Shown here piece by piece: positions 13,382 through 20,149 of a DNA stretch of 20,149 bases. Position 1 is the first letter of the stretch. Every line of letters begins with the position of its first letter. Under the pieces are notes generated by a model. It was not told the origin of the DNA. It did not search any database and saw only the letters and a program-made list of their open reading frames with translations. The position numbers were made by a program, and so were the translations under genes. Origin of the DNA: JBJXFY01 sp046155815 (GTDB taxonomy: Bacteria > Verrucomicrobiota > Verrucomicrobiia > Limisphaerales > CAIMTB01); the NCBI GenBank assembly GCA_046155815.1, contig JBJXFY010000068.1, positions 1 through 20,149 of the forward strand. Reading direction: 5' to 3'.

Positions 13382-15376
13382 ATGAGCCGATATCTCGACA
13401 TGGTGGACCAACCTGACCACGTCAAAAAACTGACGCCAGACCAGCTTGCCTCCCTCGCCGCCGACATCCGGCACGAGCTGATCACCAAGCTCGCCAAGAA
13501 TGGCGGCCACGTCGGCCCGAACCTCGGCGTCGTCGAGCTCACCATCGCCCTGCACCGCGTGTTCAGCACGCCGTACGACAAGTTCGTCTGGGACGTGAGC
13601 CATCAGGTCTACGTCCACAAGCTGCTCACCGGCCGCAAGGACCGCTTCCACACCATCCGCACCACCGACGGCCTGAACGGCTTCGCCCTCCGCACCGAGA
13701 GCGAGCACGACTGCTACGGGGCCGGCCACGCGGGAACCGCGCTTTCCGCCGCCCTCGGCATGTGCGCGGCGCGTGACCAGCGCGGCAGCAACGAGCACGT
13801 CGTCTGCATCTTCGGGGATGCCGCGCTCACCAACGGCATCTCCTTCGAGGCGCTCAACAACATCGCCGGCACCACCAAGCGCTTCATCGGCATCCTCAAC
13901 GACAACGAGTGGTCCATCGCCAAGAACGTCGGCGCCATCGCCGGCTACCTCGGCAAGCTCACCACCAACCCCCGTTACAACCAGCTCGCCAAGGACGTCG
14001 GCACCCTCGTCAGGCGGTTCCCCGCCGGCGACCTCGCCCTGAAGCTGGGCCACAAGGCCGAGGAGGCCATCAAGGGCGCCGTCACCGGCGTCGCCCTCCA
14101 GCACTCCGCCGCCAATGTCCACAGCGACGGCCGCGGCGGCTTCGGCAACAGCGTCATCTTCGAGGAGTTCGGCCTGAAGTACGTCGGTCCGGTTGACGGC
14201 CACGACCTCCCGGCGCTCCTCCACGCCCTCGAGTTTGCCAAGCGCTGCGACCAGCCGGTCGTCATCCACGTCCTGACCCAGAAGGGCCGCGGCTTCGAGG
14301 CCGCGCAGAAGCAGCCCGAGAAGTTCCACGGCCTCGGGCCGTACTGCGCCGAGACCGGCGTCGTGGCCGGCGCCAAGCCCGGTGCCGCACCCATGTGGCA
14401 GGAGGTCTTCGGCCGCACGATGGTCAAGCTCTGCGGCCAGAACAAAAACATTGTCGGCATCACCGCCGCCATGCCCAGCGGCACCAGCCTCAAACTGCTC
14501 GAACAGGCGCACCCGAAGCAGTTCTACGACGTGGGCATCGCCGAGGAGCACGCCGTGATCTTCGCCGCCGGCATGGCCACCATGGGCTTGAAGCCTGTCG
14601 TCGCCATCTACTCCACCTTCCTCCAGCGCGCCTACGACTGCATCCACCACGACGTCTGCCTGCAGGATTTGCCGGTCACCTTCTGCATGGACCGCTCCAG
14701 CCTCTCGGCCAACGACGGCCCCACGCACCACGGCCTCTTCGACATCGCCTACCTCCGCACCCTGCCCAACATCATCCTCATGGCGCCCAAGGACGAGGAT
14801 GAGCTGCAGGACATGATGTTCACGGCCACGCTGCAGGGCCACCCTGTCGCCATCCGGTACCCGCGCGGCAACGCCGAGGGCGTCGCGGTCAAGGACCAGC
14901 CCGCCGTGCTTGAGATCGGCAAGGCCGAGGTCATCCAGAACTTCGCGAACAAGGGCGGCAAACGCATCGCCTTCTTCGCTCTCGGACCGATGCAGCGGAT
15001 GGCCCGCGCCGCGATGGAATCACTGGCCGGCGACGGCCACGACTGCGCCCTCATCAACCCGCGCTTCTGCAAGCCGCTCGACGCCGCGGCGCACGAGTTC
15101 TTCGCCCGCGCCGCCGACGTGGTCGTGACGCTCGAGGACCACGCGCTCATGGGCGGCTACGGCAGCGCCGTGCTCGAATGCCTCGGCGACGCCGGCATCA
15201 AGACACCCGTCGTCCGCCTCGGCTGGCCCGACGTGTTCATCGAGCACGCCAGCTCCGTGGACTACCTCCGCGAGAAGCACGGCCTGAGCGCGCCGAAGCT
15301 CGTCGAGCGCGTCCGTTCCGTACTGGCTGGCGGCCGGGCCGAACACGCCGCCCCGCGTCTTTCCGCGGTGGCCTGA
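13382..15376 (+). CDS. dxs: 1-deoxy-D-xylulose-5-phosphate synthase, divergent type
   Basis: A thiamine-diphosphate enzyme joining pyruvate and glyceraldehyde 3-phosphate, the first step of the MEP isoprenoid pathway; 664 aa. ATG 13382 is preferred to the in-frame TTG at 13373. Recognisable Dxs blocks are GGHVGPNLGVVELTIALH (41-58), WDVSHQVYVHKLLTGR (70-85), SEHDCYGAGHAGTALSAALG, LNDNEWSIAKNVGAI, YDVGIAEEHAVIFAAGMAT, STFLQRAYDCIHHDVCLQDLP and NDGPTHHGLFD. It differs from the common form in the ThDP motif (GDAALTNG at 145-152 instead of GDGALTGG), in DNEWS for DNEMS and in GAGHAG for GTGHSS. It is slightly longer than the usual 620-640 aa. These changes look like a coherent variant clade rather than decay, since all other blocks are intact. 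It is convergent with nagA, 35 bp apart. Confidence 0.93.
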   Translation: MSRYLDMVDQPDHVKKLTPDQLASLAADIRHELITKLAKNGGHVGPNLGVVELTIALHRVFSTPYDKFVWDVSHQVYVHKLLTGRKDRFHTIRTTDGLNGFALRTESEHDCYGAGHAGTALSAALGMCAARDQRGSNEHVVCIFGDAALTNGISFEALNNIAGTTKRFIGILNDNEWSIAKNVGAIAGYLGKLTTNPRYNQLAKDVGTLVRRFPAGDLALKLGHKAEEAIKGAVTGVALQHSAANVHSDGRGGFGNSVIFEEFGLKYVGPVDGHDLPALLHALEFAKRCDQPVVIHVLTQKGRGFEAAQKQPEKFHGLGPYCAETGVVAGAKPGAAPMWQEVFGRTMVKLCGQNKNIVGITAAMPSGTSLKLLEQAHPKQFYDVGIAEEHAVIFAAGMATMGLKPVVAIYSTFLQRAYDCIHHDVCLQDLPVTFCMDRSSLSANDGPTHHGLFDIAYLRTLPNIILMAPKDEDELQDMMFTATLQGHPVAIRYPRGNAEGVAVKDQPAVLEIGKAEVIQNFANKGGKRIAFFALGPMQRMARAAMESLAGDGHDCALINPRFCKPLDAAAHEFFARAADVVVTLEDHALMGGYGSAVLECLGDAGIKTPVVRLGWPDVFIEHASSVDYLREKHGLSAPKLVERVRSVLAGGRAEHAAPRLSAVA

Positions 15377-15411
15377 AGCGCGGGCCACGGCCGCTTCCGG
15401 CTTCGATCCGG

Positions 15412-16521
15412 TCAGGGGAAGGGCGGGCGGCCCGTCCCACTCTCGAGCCGGGCCGGGAAGATGCCCGCCACCGCGCCGCCTTCATCCTCCGTCACCACGC
15501 TGACCGGTTGGCCGGGCTGCGGCGGCCACGTGTCCGGCAGCGTCACCAGCCGCGCCGGCACCCGCGAGAAACCGTCCCAAACCGCGCGCCAGGAAACGCC
15601 CAGCATCGCCGCCGCGCGCCGCACGCCCTCGATCGGCCGCAGCGCGGACCCGGCGAAGTTCGGGCGGCCCGGCTGCCGCACCACGCCGTCTGCGCCCACC
15701 GCCAGCCTCAGCGCCCCCAGGGTGAATTCTCCGGGCGGCGCACCGGCGGCGGCCATGGCGTCGGTCGTGAACCACGCCCGCCCTGATCCGAGCGCGCGGT
15801 GCAGCCCGCGGAACACCGGCGGCGGCAGGTGGATCCCGTCGGGGATCAGCGCGCACGCGAGCCCGGGCGTGTCGAGCGCGCGCCAGAGGATGTTGTCGTT
15901 CCGGTCGAGCTGCTCCGGGCAGCCGTTGCCGAGGTGCGTGAAGCCGGTGGCGCCCGCCGCCACCGCCGCGCGGAGCTGCCCCGTCGCGGCGTCCGTATGG
16001 CCGAGGCTCACCACGGCGCCGGCGCGCACCGCGGCGTGGATGACCTCCAACGCGCCCGGCCGTTCCGGCGCGAGCGTCAGCAGCAGCGGCACGCTGGTCG
16101 CGGCTTCAAGAAGTTCCTGGAGCTGGCCTGGCGATGGATCACGCATCCACGCCGGCTCGTGTGCGCCGCAGAAGCCGGGCCGCTCCGAGAGCCACGGGCC
16201 CTCGACATGGATTCCCGCTGGGCCCGGCACGCGACCGACGAATCCGGCCAGCCGGCGCACGCGCGCCAGCATCGCCGGCCACGACGCGGTGATGATGGCC
16301 GCGAAGAACACGCCGCAACCGTCCCGCGTCAGCGCCACCGCGGCGTGACGCAGCGCCGCCTCGTCGAGGTCGTCGCGCTGGAAGTCCACGCCTGCGTAAC
16401 CGTTCACCTGCACGTCCACGAGCGCGGGGGCGAGCCAGCGGCGCGGGCCCGCTGGCGGCCCGTTCACCAGGCCCGCCGCCACGGGCCGGCCGGTTGCGTA
16501 GTCGAGGAATTCGTGCGGCAC
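15412..16521 (-). CDS. nagA: N-acetylglucosamine-6-phosphate deacetylase
   Basis: A cytoplasmic amidohydrolase (369 aa) that deacetylates GlcNAc-6-phosphate to glucosamine-6-phosphate in amino-sugar and cell-wall recycling. The metal motif after strand 1 is DVQVNGYAGVDF, with Q38 and N40 replacing HxH, as in mononuclear E. coli NagA. Ligands E107 (HVEGPW), H175 (SLGHTD) and H196 (FTHLGN) follow. Substrate contacts include IPDGIHL (H231), and the catalytic aspartate is D254 in FTTDAMAAAG. THLFNAM of typical NagA is changed to THLGNGC. The start is GTG at 16521, with GGAG immediately before it; the spacing is too tight to be a normal ribosome site, so the true start could be slightly different. 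No nagB is nearby. The gene is divergent from trpA across 84 bp. Confidence 0.9.
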   Translation of the reverse strand: MPHEFLDYATGRPVAAGLVNGPPAGPRRWLAPALVDVQVNGYAGVDFQRDDLDEAALRHAAVALTRDGCGVFFAAIITASWPAMLARVRRLAGFVGRVPGPAGIHVEGPWLSERPGFCGAHEPAWMRDPSPGQLQELLEAATSVPLLLTLAPERPGALEVIHAAVRAGAVVSLGHTDAATGQLRAAVAAGATGFTHLGNGCPEQLDRNDNILWRALDTPGLACALIPDGIHLPPPVFRGLHRALGSGRAWFTTDAMAAAGAPPGEFTLGALRLAVGADGVVRQPGRPNFAGSALRPIEGVRRAAAMLGVSWRAVWDGFSRVPARLVTLPDTWPPQPGQPVSVVTEDEGGAVAGIFPARLESGTGRPPFP

Positions 16522-16605
16522 CTCCGGTGATGCCGCCCTCCTGCGCCTCGCCGGTCAAGCCGCCCGCTTGAGCGGACCGCCGCGGCCCGGCACGGTGGCC
16601 GCCCC

Positions 16606-17409
16606 GTGAACCGCATCGAGCAACGTTTCGCCGAACTCCGCGCCGCCGGCCGCAAGGGCCTCATCCTGTACCTCGGCGCCGGCGACCCCGACCTCGACGC
16701 CACGCGCCGCCTCACCGTGGCCCTTGCGCAGGCCGGCGCGGACATCGTCGAGCTGGGCGTGCCCTTCAGCGATCCGCTGGCCGACGGTCTGGTGAACCAG
16801 CTCGCCGCCCAGCGCGGCCTCGCCAGCGGCACCACGCCGCCCAAGGTGCTGGAAACTGTCGCCGCCATCCGCCGCGAGTCGGAGGTGCCCGTCGTCCTCT
16901 ACATCTACTTCAACCTTCTCCACCGCGTCGGCGTGGAGCGGTTCATCCGCGACGCCGCCGCGGCGGGCGTGGACGGCCTGCTCGTGCTCGACCTGCCGCC
17001 CGAGGAGGCCGACGAGTACGGCCGGCTCATGGGGGCCGCCGGCCTGTGCCCCGTCTACCTTGTCGCGCCGACCACGCCGGAGGAGCGCATCGCGCTGATC
17101 GCCCCGAAGGCCCGCGGCTTCATCTACTACGTCAGCCGCGAGGGCGTGACCGGGATGCAGTCCAAGGTTAGCGACACCATCGGCGAAATGACGGCCAAGA
17201 TTCGCCGGCACAGCCCGCTGCCGGTCGCCGTCGGCTTCGGCATCTCGAATGCGGAACAAGCCAGGCAGGTCGCCGCGCACGCGGAGGCCATCGTCGTCGG
17301 CAGCGCCATCGTGAGCCGCATCGCCGAGCACGGTCACGCGCCGGACTTGGTGGAACGCGTGGCGGGCTTCGTCAGGGAGCTGGCGGCGGCGGTGCGGAAT
17401 GATGCCTGA
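16606..17409 (+). CDS. trpA: Tryptophan synthase alpha chain
   Basis: Cleaves indole-3-glycerol phosphate to indole and glyceraldehyde 3-phosphate, passing indole to TrpB. A 267 aa TIM barrel, the usual length. Both catalytic acids fall at the canonical numbers: E49 in DIVELGVPFSDP and D60 in PLADG. The phosphate-binding end has VAVGFGIS and IVVGSAIV. The loop residues usually MTYYNP appear as LYIYFNLL. The start is GTG 16606, the only position giving the E. coli numbering. No trpB, trpF or trpC lies alongside, so the gene is separated from the usual trp cluster. The next gene on the strand, a GDP-mannose enzyme, is 72 bp away and could share the transcript. Confidence 0.95.
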   Translation: MNRIEQRFAELRAAGRKGLILYLGAGDPDLDATRRLTVALAQAGADIVELGVPFSDPLADGLVNQLAAQRGLASGTTPPKVLETVAAIRRESEVPVVLYIYFNLLHRVGVERFIRDAAAAGVDGLLVLDLPPEEADEYGRLMGAAGLCPVYLVAPTTPEERIALIAPKARGFIYYVSREGVTGMQSKVSDTIGEMTAKIRRHSPLPVAVGFGISNAEQARQVAAHAEAIVVGSAIVSRIAEHGHAPDLVERVAGFVRELAAAVRNDA

Positions 17410-17481
17410 TCGTCCCGGTGGCTTGCCGGTTTTGCATCGCCTCCTGCCGCGGATCCTTCCAGACTCCCCCCACCATTTCGC

Positions 17482-18627
17482 ATGAAACCGAAGGCTGCGA
17501 CGGCGGGTTCCGACCGCTTCATCATCATCATGGCCGGCGGGCGCGGTGAGCGCTTCTGGCCCGTCAGCCGCGAGGCGACCCCCAAGCAGCTCATCCGCCT
17601 GCTGGGCGAACGCTCGTTTCTCCAGCAGGCCGTGGACCGCTGCCTGCCGCTCGTGCCGCTGAAGAACATCCTCATCATCACCAACGCCGCGCAGGCCGCC
17701 GAGGTCCGCAAACAACTCCCCAAGCTCCCCAAGGACAACGTCGTCGCCGAGCCCGTCGGCCGCGACACCTGCGCCGCCGTGGCCCTCGGCGCGGCCATCG
17801 TCGGTGCGCGTTCCGTGAACGCCGTGATGGCCGTGCTCCCGGCCGACCACGTCATCCCGGACGAGAAGAAGTTCCAACAGGTGCTGGGCGACGCGCTCGA
17901 CCTCGCCTCGCGCGGGCAGGTCATCGTCACCATCGGCATCAAGCCCACCGGCCCGGAGACCGGCTACGGCTACATCCGCCATGACCTCACCGAGCTGCCG
18001 CCGCCCGCGGGCGTAAAGCGCTACAAGACCGCGTTCTTCAAGGCCGAACAGTTCGTCGAGAAACCGCCGCTCGAGCGCGCCATCGAGTACGTCAACGCCG
18101 GCAACTACCGCTGGAACGCCGGCATGTTCGTCTGGTCCTTCATCACCGTCACCAACGGCCTCGAGAAGCACCACCCCGAGATGCACGCCGCCTGCCGCCG
18201 CTGGTTCGACGCCGCCGGCAAAAGCGCCGCCGCGCTGAACAGGGTGCTGGCGAAGGAATACCCGGAGATCCGCAAGGTCTCGATTGACTACGCCCTCATG
18301 GAGAAGGCCCACAACGTCGTCGTCGCGGACGGCAGCTTCGCGTGGGACGACCTCGGGGCCTGGCCCGCGCTCGCGCGCCACGTGAAGAAGGACCCCGAGG
18401 GCAACGCCGCCGTGGCCGACTTCCTCCACGTGGACGCCGCGCGCAACGTCGTCTTCGACGCCCGTACCAGGGCGCACCGCACGCCCATCACCGCCGTCGG
18501 CGTGAAGGACTGCATCATCGTTGCCACGGACGACGCCCTGCTCGTCGCCCAGAAGGACGCCTCGCAGCGGATCAAGGAGCTGGTCAAGAAGCTGGCGGAG
18601 GATCCGAAGCTGAAGCGGCTGGTGTAG
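17482..18627 (+). CDS. manC: Mannose-1-phosphate guanylyltransferase
   Basis: Makes GDP-mannose from mannose 1-phosphate and GTP, a donor for polysaccharide and glycan synthesis. 381 aa. The nucleotidyltransferase signature is GGRGERFWPVSRE (19-31) with K35 in TPKQ. Next come VVAEPVGRDTCAA, the metal site VLPADHVI, PTGPETGYGYI, FVEKP, YRWNAGMFVW, and AWDDLGAWPA near the C-terminus. It has only the transferase domain and a left-handed helix tail, without the C-terminal phosphomannose isomerase cupin found in AlgA/ManC fusions. The start ATG 17482 is followed by ten weakly conserved residues. It is convergent with the toxin gene, 7 bp apart. GDP-mannose could feed the envelope glycosylation suggested by the GT39-like protein, but the genes are not adjacent. 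Confidence 0.92.
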   Translation: MKPKAATAGSDRFIIIMAGGRGERFWPVSREATPKQLIRLLGERSFLQQAVDRCLPLVPLKNILIITNAAQAAEVRKQLPKLPKDNVVAEPVGRDTCAAVALGAAIVGARSVNAVMAVLPADHVIPDEKKFQQVLGDALDLASRGQVIVTIGIKPTGPETGYGYIRHDLTELPPPAGVKRYKTAFFKAEQFVEKPPLERAIEYVNAGNYRWNAGMFVWSFITVTNGLEKHHPEMHAACRRWFDAAGKSAAALNRVLAKEYPEIRKVSIDYALMEKAHNVVVADGSFAWDDLGAWPALARHVKKDPEGNAAVADFLHVDAARNVVFDARTRAHRTPITAVGVKDCIIVATDDALLVAQKDASQRIKELVKKLAEDPKLKRLV

Positions 18628-18634
18628 GGGCGGC

Positions 18635-19042
18635 TTATGGCCGGCGCGAAAATCCCGCCTGCTCAAAGTGCCGGTCCGTCGTCAGCGCCTCCCGCACCCG
18701 CAACTCGCGCATCACGACGAAGCTGGTGCAGTCGGTGAACGAGAAGTCCTTGTCGCGGTAGCGGAAGAACAGGCCGCGCGCCTTCTCCGCCCGTGCCGAC
18801 GAAACGGGTTCCCAGCGGAGCAGGCTGCTGTCCTCCACCTGCCGCCACCACGCCTCGGCCGCATCCAGTCCGAGGCGCATCCGGAGCAGCGTCAGGGTTT
18901 CGTCCACGACACAGTCCGTGGTGACGAGGTGGCCTCCGCCGCCCAGCCAGGCATCCCGCGCGGCCACGGCTGCCTCGTGGGCGGGATCGGCGGCGTCCGC
19001 GCAGGCCATCCAGCCGGCGGTGTCGGCAAAGAGCAGCTTCAT
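18635..19042 (-). CDS. PIN-domain toxin, VapC-like ribonuclease
   Basis: A 135 aa single PIN domain, the toxin half of a type II toxin-antitoxin pair, expected to cut RNA (tRNA or rRNA in studied VapCs). The four acidic residues are in place: D7 (LFADTAGW), E48 (VVDETLTLL), D104 (FSFTDCTSF) and D123 (LTTDRHF). The ATG overlaps the antitoxin stop in an ATGA arrangement (19039-19042), indicating translational coupling. Full length, no frameshift. RNA target unknown. Confidence 0.9.
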   Translation of the reverse strand: MKLLFADTAGWMACADAADPAHEAAVAARDAWLGGGGHLVTTDCVVDETLTLLRMRLGLDAAEAWWRQVEDSSLLRWEPVSSARAEKARGLFFRYRDKDFSFTDCTSFVVMRELRVREALTTDRHFEQAGFSRRP

Positions 19043-19287
19043 GCCCCGTACAGCAGCGCGTCATGGTCCGCGGCGGTCCGGCCGTCCTTCGACCGCCCCA
19101 CCGGCCCGGCCCCGAACAGCGGATCGTCCTTCGGGGCCGCGGCCCTGGCCACCGGCTGGTCCACGGGAACCATCTGGAACGCCGGCCGGCTGCGGTACAG
19201 CACCGTGAACCGCGCCCCCCGCCGCACTTGGGCGACCAGCTTCGGCAGCGAGTTCCGGAGCTGCTTGGCGTTGATGAGTGCATGCAT
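19039..19287 (-). CDS. Type II antitoxin, Phd/VapB-like
   Basis: An 82 aa antitoxin directly upstream of the PIN toxin. The N-terminal DNA-binding part, INAKQLRNSLPKLVAQVRRG then FTVLYRSRPAFQMVPV (5-42), fits the Phd/YefM pattern better than AbrB or ribbon-helix-helix. The acidic, flexible C-terminus (about 43-82) should wrap the toxin. ATG 19287 is preferred to an in-frame GTG at 19317 because the family begins a few residues before the INAKQLR segment. It likely represses its own promoter in the 116 bp divergent spacer (19288-19403). Confidence 0.82.
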   Translation of the reverse strand: MHALINAKQLRNSLPKLVAQVRRGARFTVLYRSRPAFQMVPVDQPVARAAAPKDDPLFGAGPVGRSKDGRTAADHDALLYGA

Positions 19288-19385
19288 CGAAGATCGTCTT
19301 GAGTTGATCCGTGACACCGGTCAACCGCAGGCGCGGGGAGCAGGCCGCCCGGGTTTCCCTCCGGCACGCTTGACCTTGTTGCTTT

Positions 19386-19398
19386 GACTTGCAAAGTC
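19386..19398. promoter_or_regulatory. Short palindrome in the antitoxin/membrane-protein spacer
   Basis: GACTT and AAGTC flank GCA in the divergent spacer between the antitoxin gene and the membrane-protein gene, next to TTGAC-like words. It could be an operator for the antitoxin or for the downstream winged-helix regulator, or part of a promoter. A 5 bp arm is weak evidence. Confidence 0.25.
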
Positions 19399-19403
19399 GC
19401 CGC

Positions 19404-20033
19404 GTGAATGACCGCGAAGCCGCCGCGAACCTCGAGGTGATCCGCACGCTCATGGAGCGGTCGGCGTTGTACCGGCGGGCGCTGGGCCCAGCCGTGCTTT
19501 TTGCCGGGTTGTGCGGAAGCCTGGGCGGCATGTTCGGTCCCGTATTTCAGGAGGCGTCCACGCGGGGCTTCGTCCTCGTTTGGACGGCCATCTGCGCGTT
19601 GGTATGGATCCGCGTGTTCATGCTGGTACGCCGGCAGGCCCGCAGCGATGGCGACCCGCTCTGGTCGCCACCAGCGCGCCGGATTGTCCGGGCGCTCCTG
19701 CCGGCCTTCGTGGCCGGCGCGGCGTTTGGACTGGCCGCATGGTTCGAGGATGATCCGTCCCGTGCACCCGAACTGGTGGTGACTTGGATTGTCCTTTTTG
19801 GTGCCGGACTGCTGGCTGCCAGCTTCTTTCTTCCGCCGGGTGTCCACAGGCTTGGCCTCGTGATGCTGTTGCTGGGCATCCTTCTCGTGCTCCTCCTGGC
19901 AACGCTGGGTGACAATCCCTTTCGCGATCCGGTTCGGGCCGCGCATGGGTTCATGGGGCTGACCTTCGGGCTGCTGCAGCTGGTCTTTGGCGCATGGCTC
20001 CTCGCGGCGGAGCGCCGCAAATCCGCGCCGTGA
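19404..20033 (+). CDS. Six-helix integral membrane protein of unknown function
   Basis: A 209 aa protein starting at GTG 19404 (an in-frame TTG at 19389 would add five residues). A short cytoplasmic N-terminal helix (NLEVIRTLMERSALYRRAL) precedes about six membrane segments, near residues 27-47, 55-75, 97-115, 126-146, 150-168 and 180-200, and a basic C-terminus. No enzyme or transporter motif is visible. Its stop overlaps the GTG of a winged-helix regulator (GTGA, 20030-20033), implying a coupled two-gene unit in which the regulator may control, or respond to, the membrane protein. I recall similar membrane-protein/regulator pairs in Verrucomicrobiota and Bacteroidota; this is memory, not a search. 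Confidence 0.75.
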   Translation: MNDREAAANLEVIRTLMERSALYRRALGPAVLFAGLCGSLGGMFGPVFQEASTRGFVLVWTAICALVWIRVFMLVRRQARSDGDPLWSPPARRIVRALLPAFVAGAAFGLAAWFEDDPSRAPELVVTWIVLFGAGLLAASFFLPPGVHRLGLVMLLLGILLVLLLATLGDNPFRDPVRAAHGFMGLTFGLLQLVFGAWLLAAERRKSAP

Positions 20034-20149
20034 ACCCCGACGCCGTCCTCCAGCTCGACCGCGTCATCCATGAGAAGGGCCGGCTGGCGATCATGGCGCT
20101 GCTCGCGGCCTCCCCGGCGCTGCTCTACACCGAGCTGCGGGATACGCTG
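20030..20149 (+). CDS. Winged-helix transcriptional regulator (N-terminal fragment, cut by window edge)
   Basis: Forty codons from GTG 20030 to the window edge. The segment LDRVIHEKGRLAIMALLAAS followed by LYTELRDTL matches the start of MarR/ArsR-like winged-helix proteins (HTH_27 type): helix 1, then the helix leading to the recognition helix. The GTGA overlap with the upstream membrane-protein gene indicates coupled translation. The recognition helix and any effector domain lie beyond the window. Confidence 0.7.
   Translation, partial: MNPDAVLQLDRVIHEKGRLAIMALLAASPALLYTELRDTL

Noticed and set aside
13217..14842. A 541-codon minus-strand frame over dxs
   Set aside because: It is Val/Gly/Asp/Glu-rich shadow sequence with no family resemblance, while dxs is complete on the other strand.
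16555..18666. A 703-codon minus-strand frame over trpA and manC
   Set aside because: Both plus-strand genes have full active-site motifs; the antisense frame is a compositional shadow.
19319..19347. Sigma70 promoter for the antitoxin gene starting from TTGACC on the minus strand (19324-19319)
   Set aside because: The hexamer 17 bases downstream is CAAGAC, too far from TATAAT to support the call.

Overview
The window is a GC-rich (about 70 percent by eye), densely coded bacterial chromosome segment with housekeeping and carbohydrate genes on both strands. I see no phage, plasmid, transposase, CRISPR, rRNA or tRNA. The best guess for the source is a Verrucomicrobiota (PVC group) bacterium. This rests on the divergent Dxs type (GDAALTNG instead of the usual GDGA motif), the Trp/Arg/Tyr-rich C-terminal beta module on a secreted nuclease-family protein, and intergenic palindromes built from TTGGAGCTTGGAA-like and CGTTCCCTTCGTTCCC-like words. 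I associate all three with that phylum from memory; no search was run.

Layout. 1-1483 (minus) is a POT/PTR peptide transporter cut by the window edge. 1639-4238 (plus) holds a ROK sugar kinase, a GmhA-like SIS isomerase and riboflavin synthase (ribE), separated by palindrome-filled spacers. A small YgdI/YgdR-type lipoprotein (4147-4428, minus) overlaps the ribE 3' end. 4523-9052 (plus) is a 1509-codon two-headed glycogen debranching enzyme (GH13 module plus amylo-alpha-1,6-glucosidase module). It is followed, with overlap, by a GT39-like membrane glycosyltransferase (9028-11745). Next come a secreted endonuclease/exonuclease/phosphatase-family protein (11756-12835, minus), xseB (12933-13181) and dxs (13382-15376), then nagA (15412-16521, minus), trpA (16606-17409) and a mannose-1-phosphate guanylyltransferase (17482-18627). 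The right end carries a VapBC-like toxin-antitoxin pair (18635-19287, minus) and a six-helix membrane protein translationally coupled to a truncated winged-helix regulator (19404 to end).

Functional themes are sugar-phosphate and cell-envelope metabolism (ROK kinase, GmhA-like isomerase, NagA, ManC, GT39), glycogen turnover (debranching enzyme), and isolated cofactor or amino-acid genes (ribE, dxs, trpA) that are not in their classical operons. The arrangement looks like a patchwork of short transcription units rather than one pathway.

The most unusual signal is a set of palindromic elements. At least three intergenic spacers (1511-1636, 2576-2694, 13205-13316) carry large degenerate inverted repeats. 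Smaller GC-rich hairpin clusters lie at 3408-3465 and, notably, inside coding sequence: an in-frame block near the N-terminus of ribE (3543-3591) and a triple-palindrome block at the 3' end of the debranching-enzyme gene (8874-8933), which appears to have extended that reading frame into the next gene. I found no clear previously undescribed defence or mobile system; these palindromes are the best candidate for something worth chasing.
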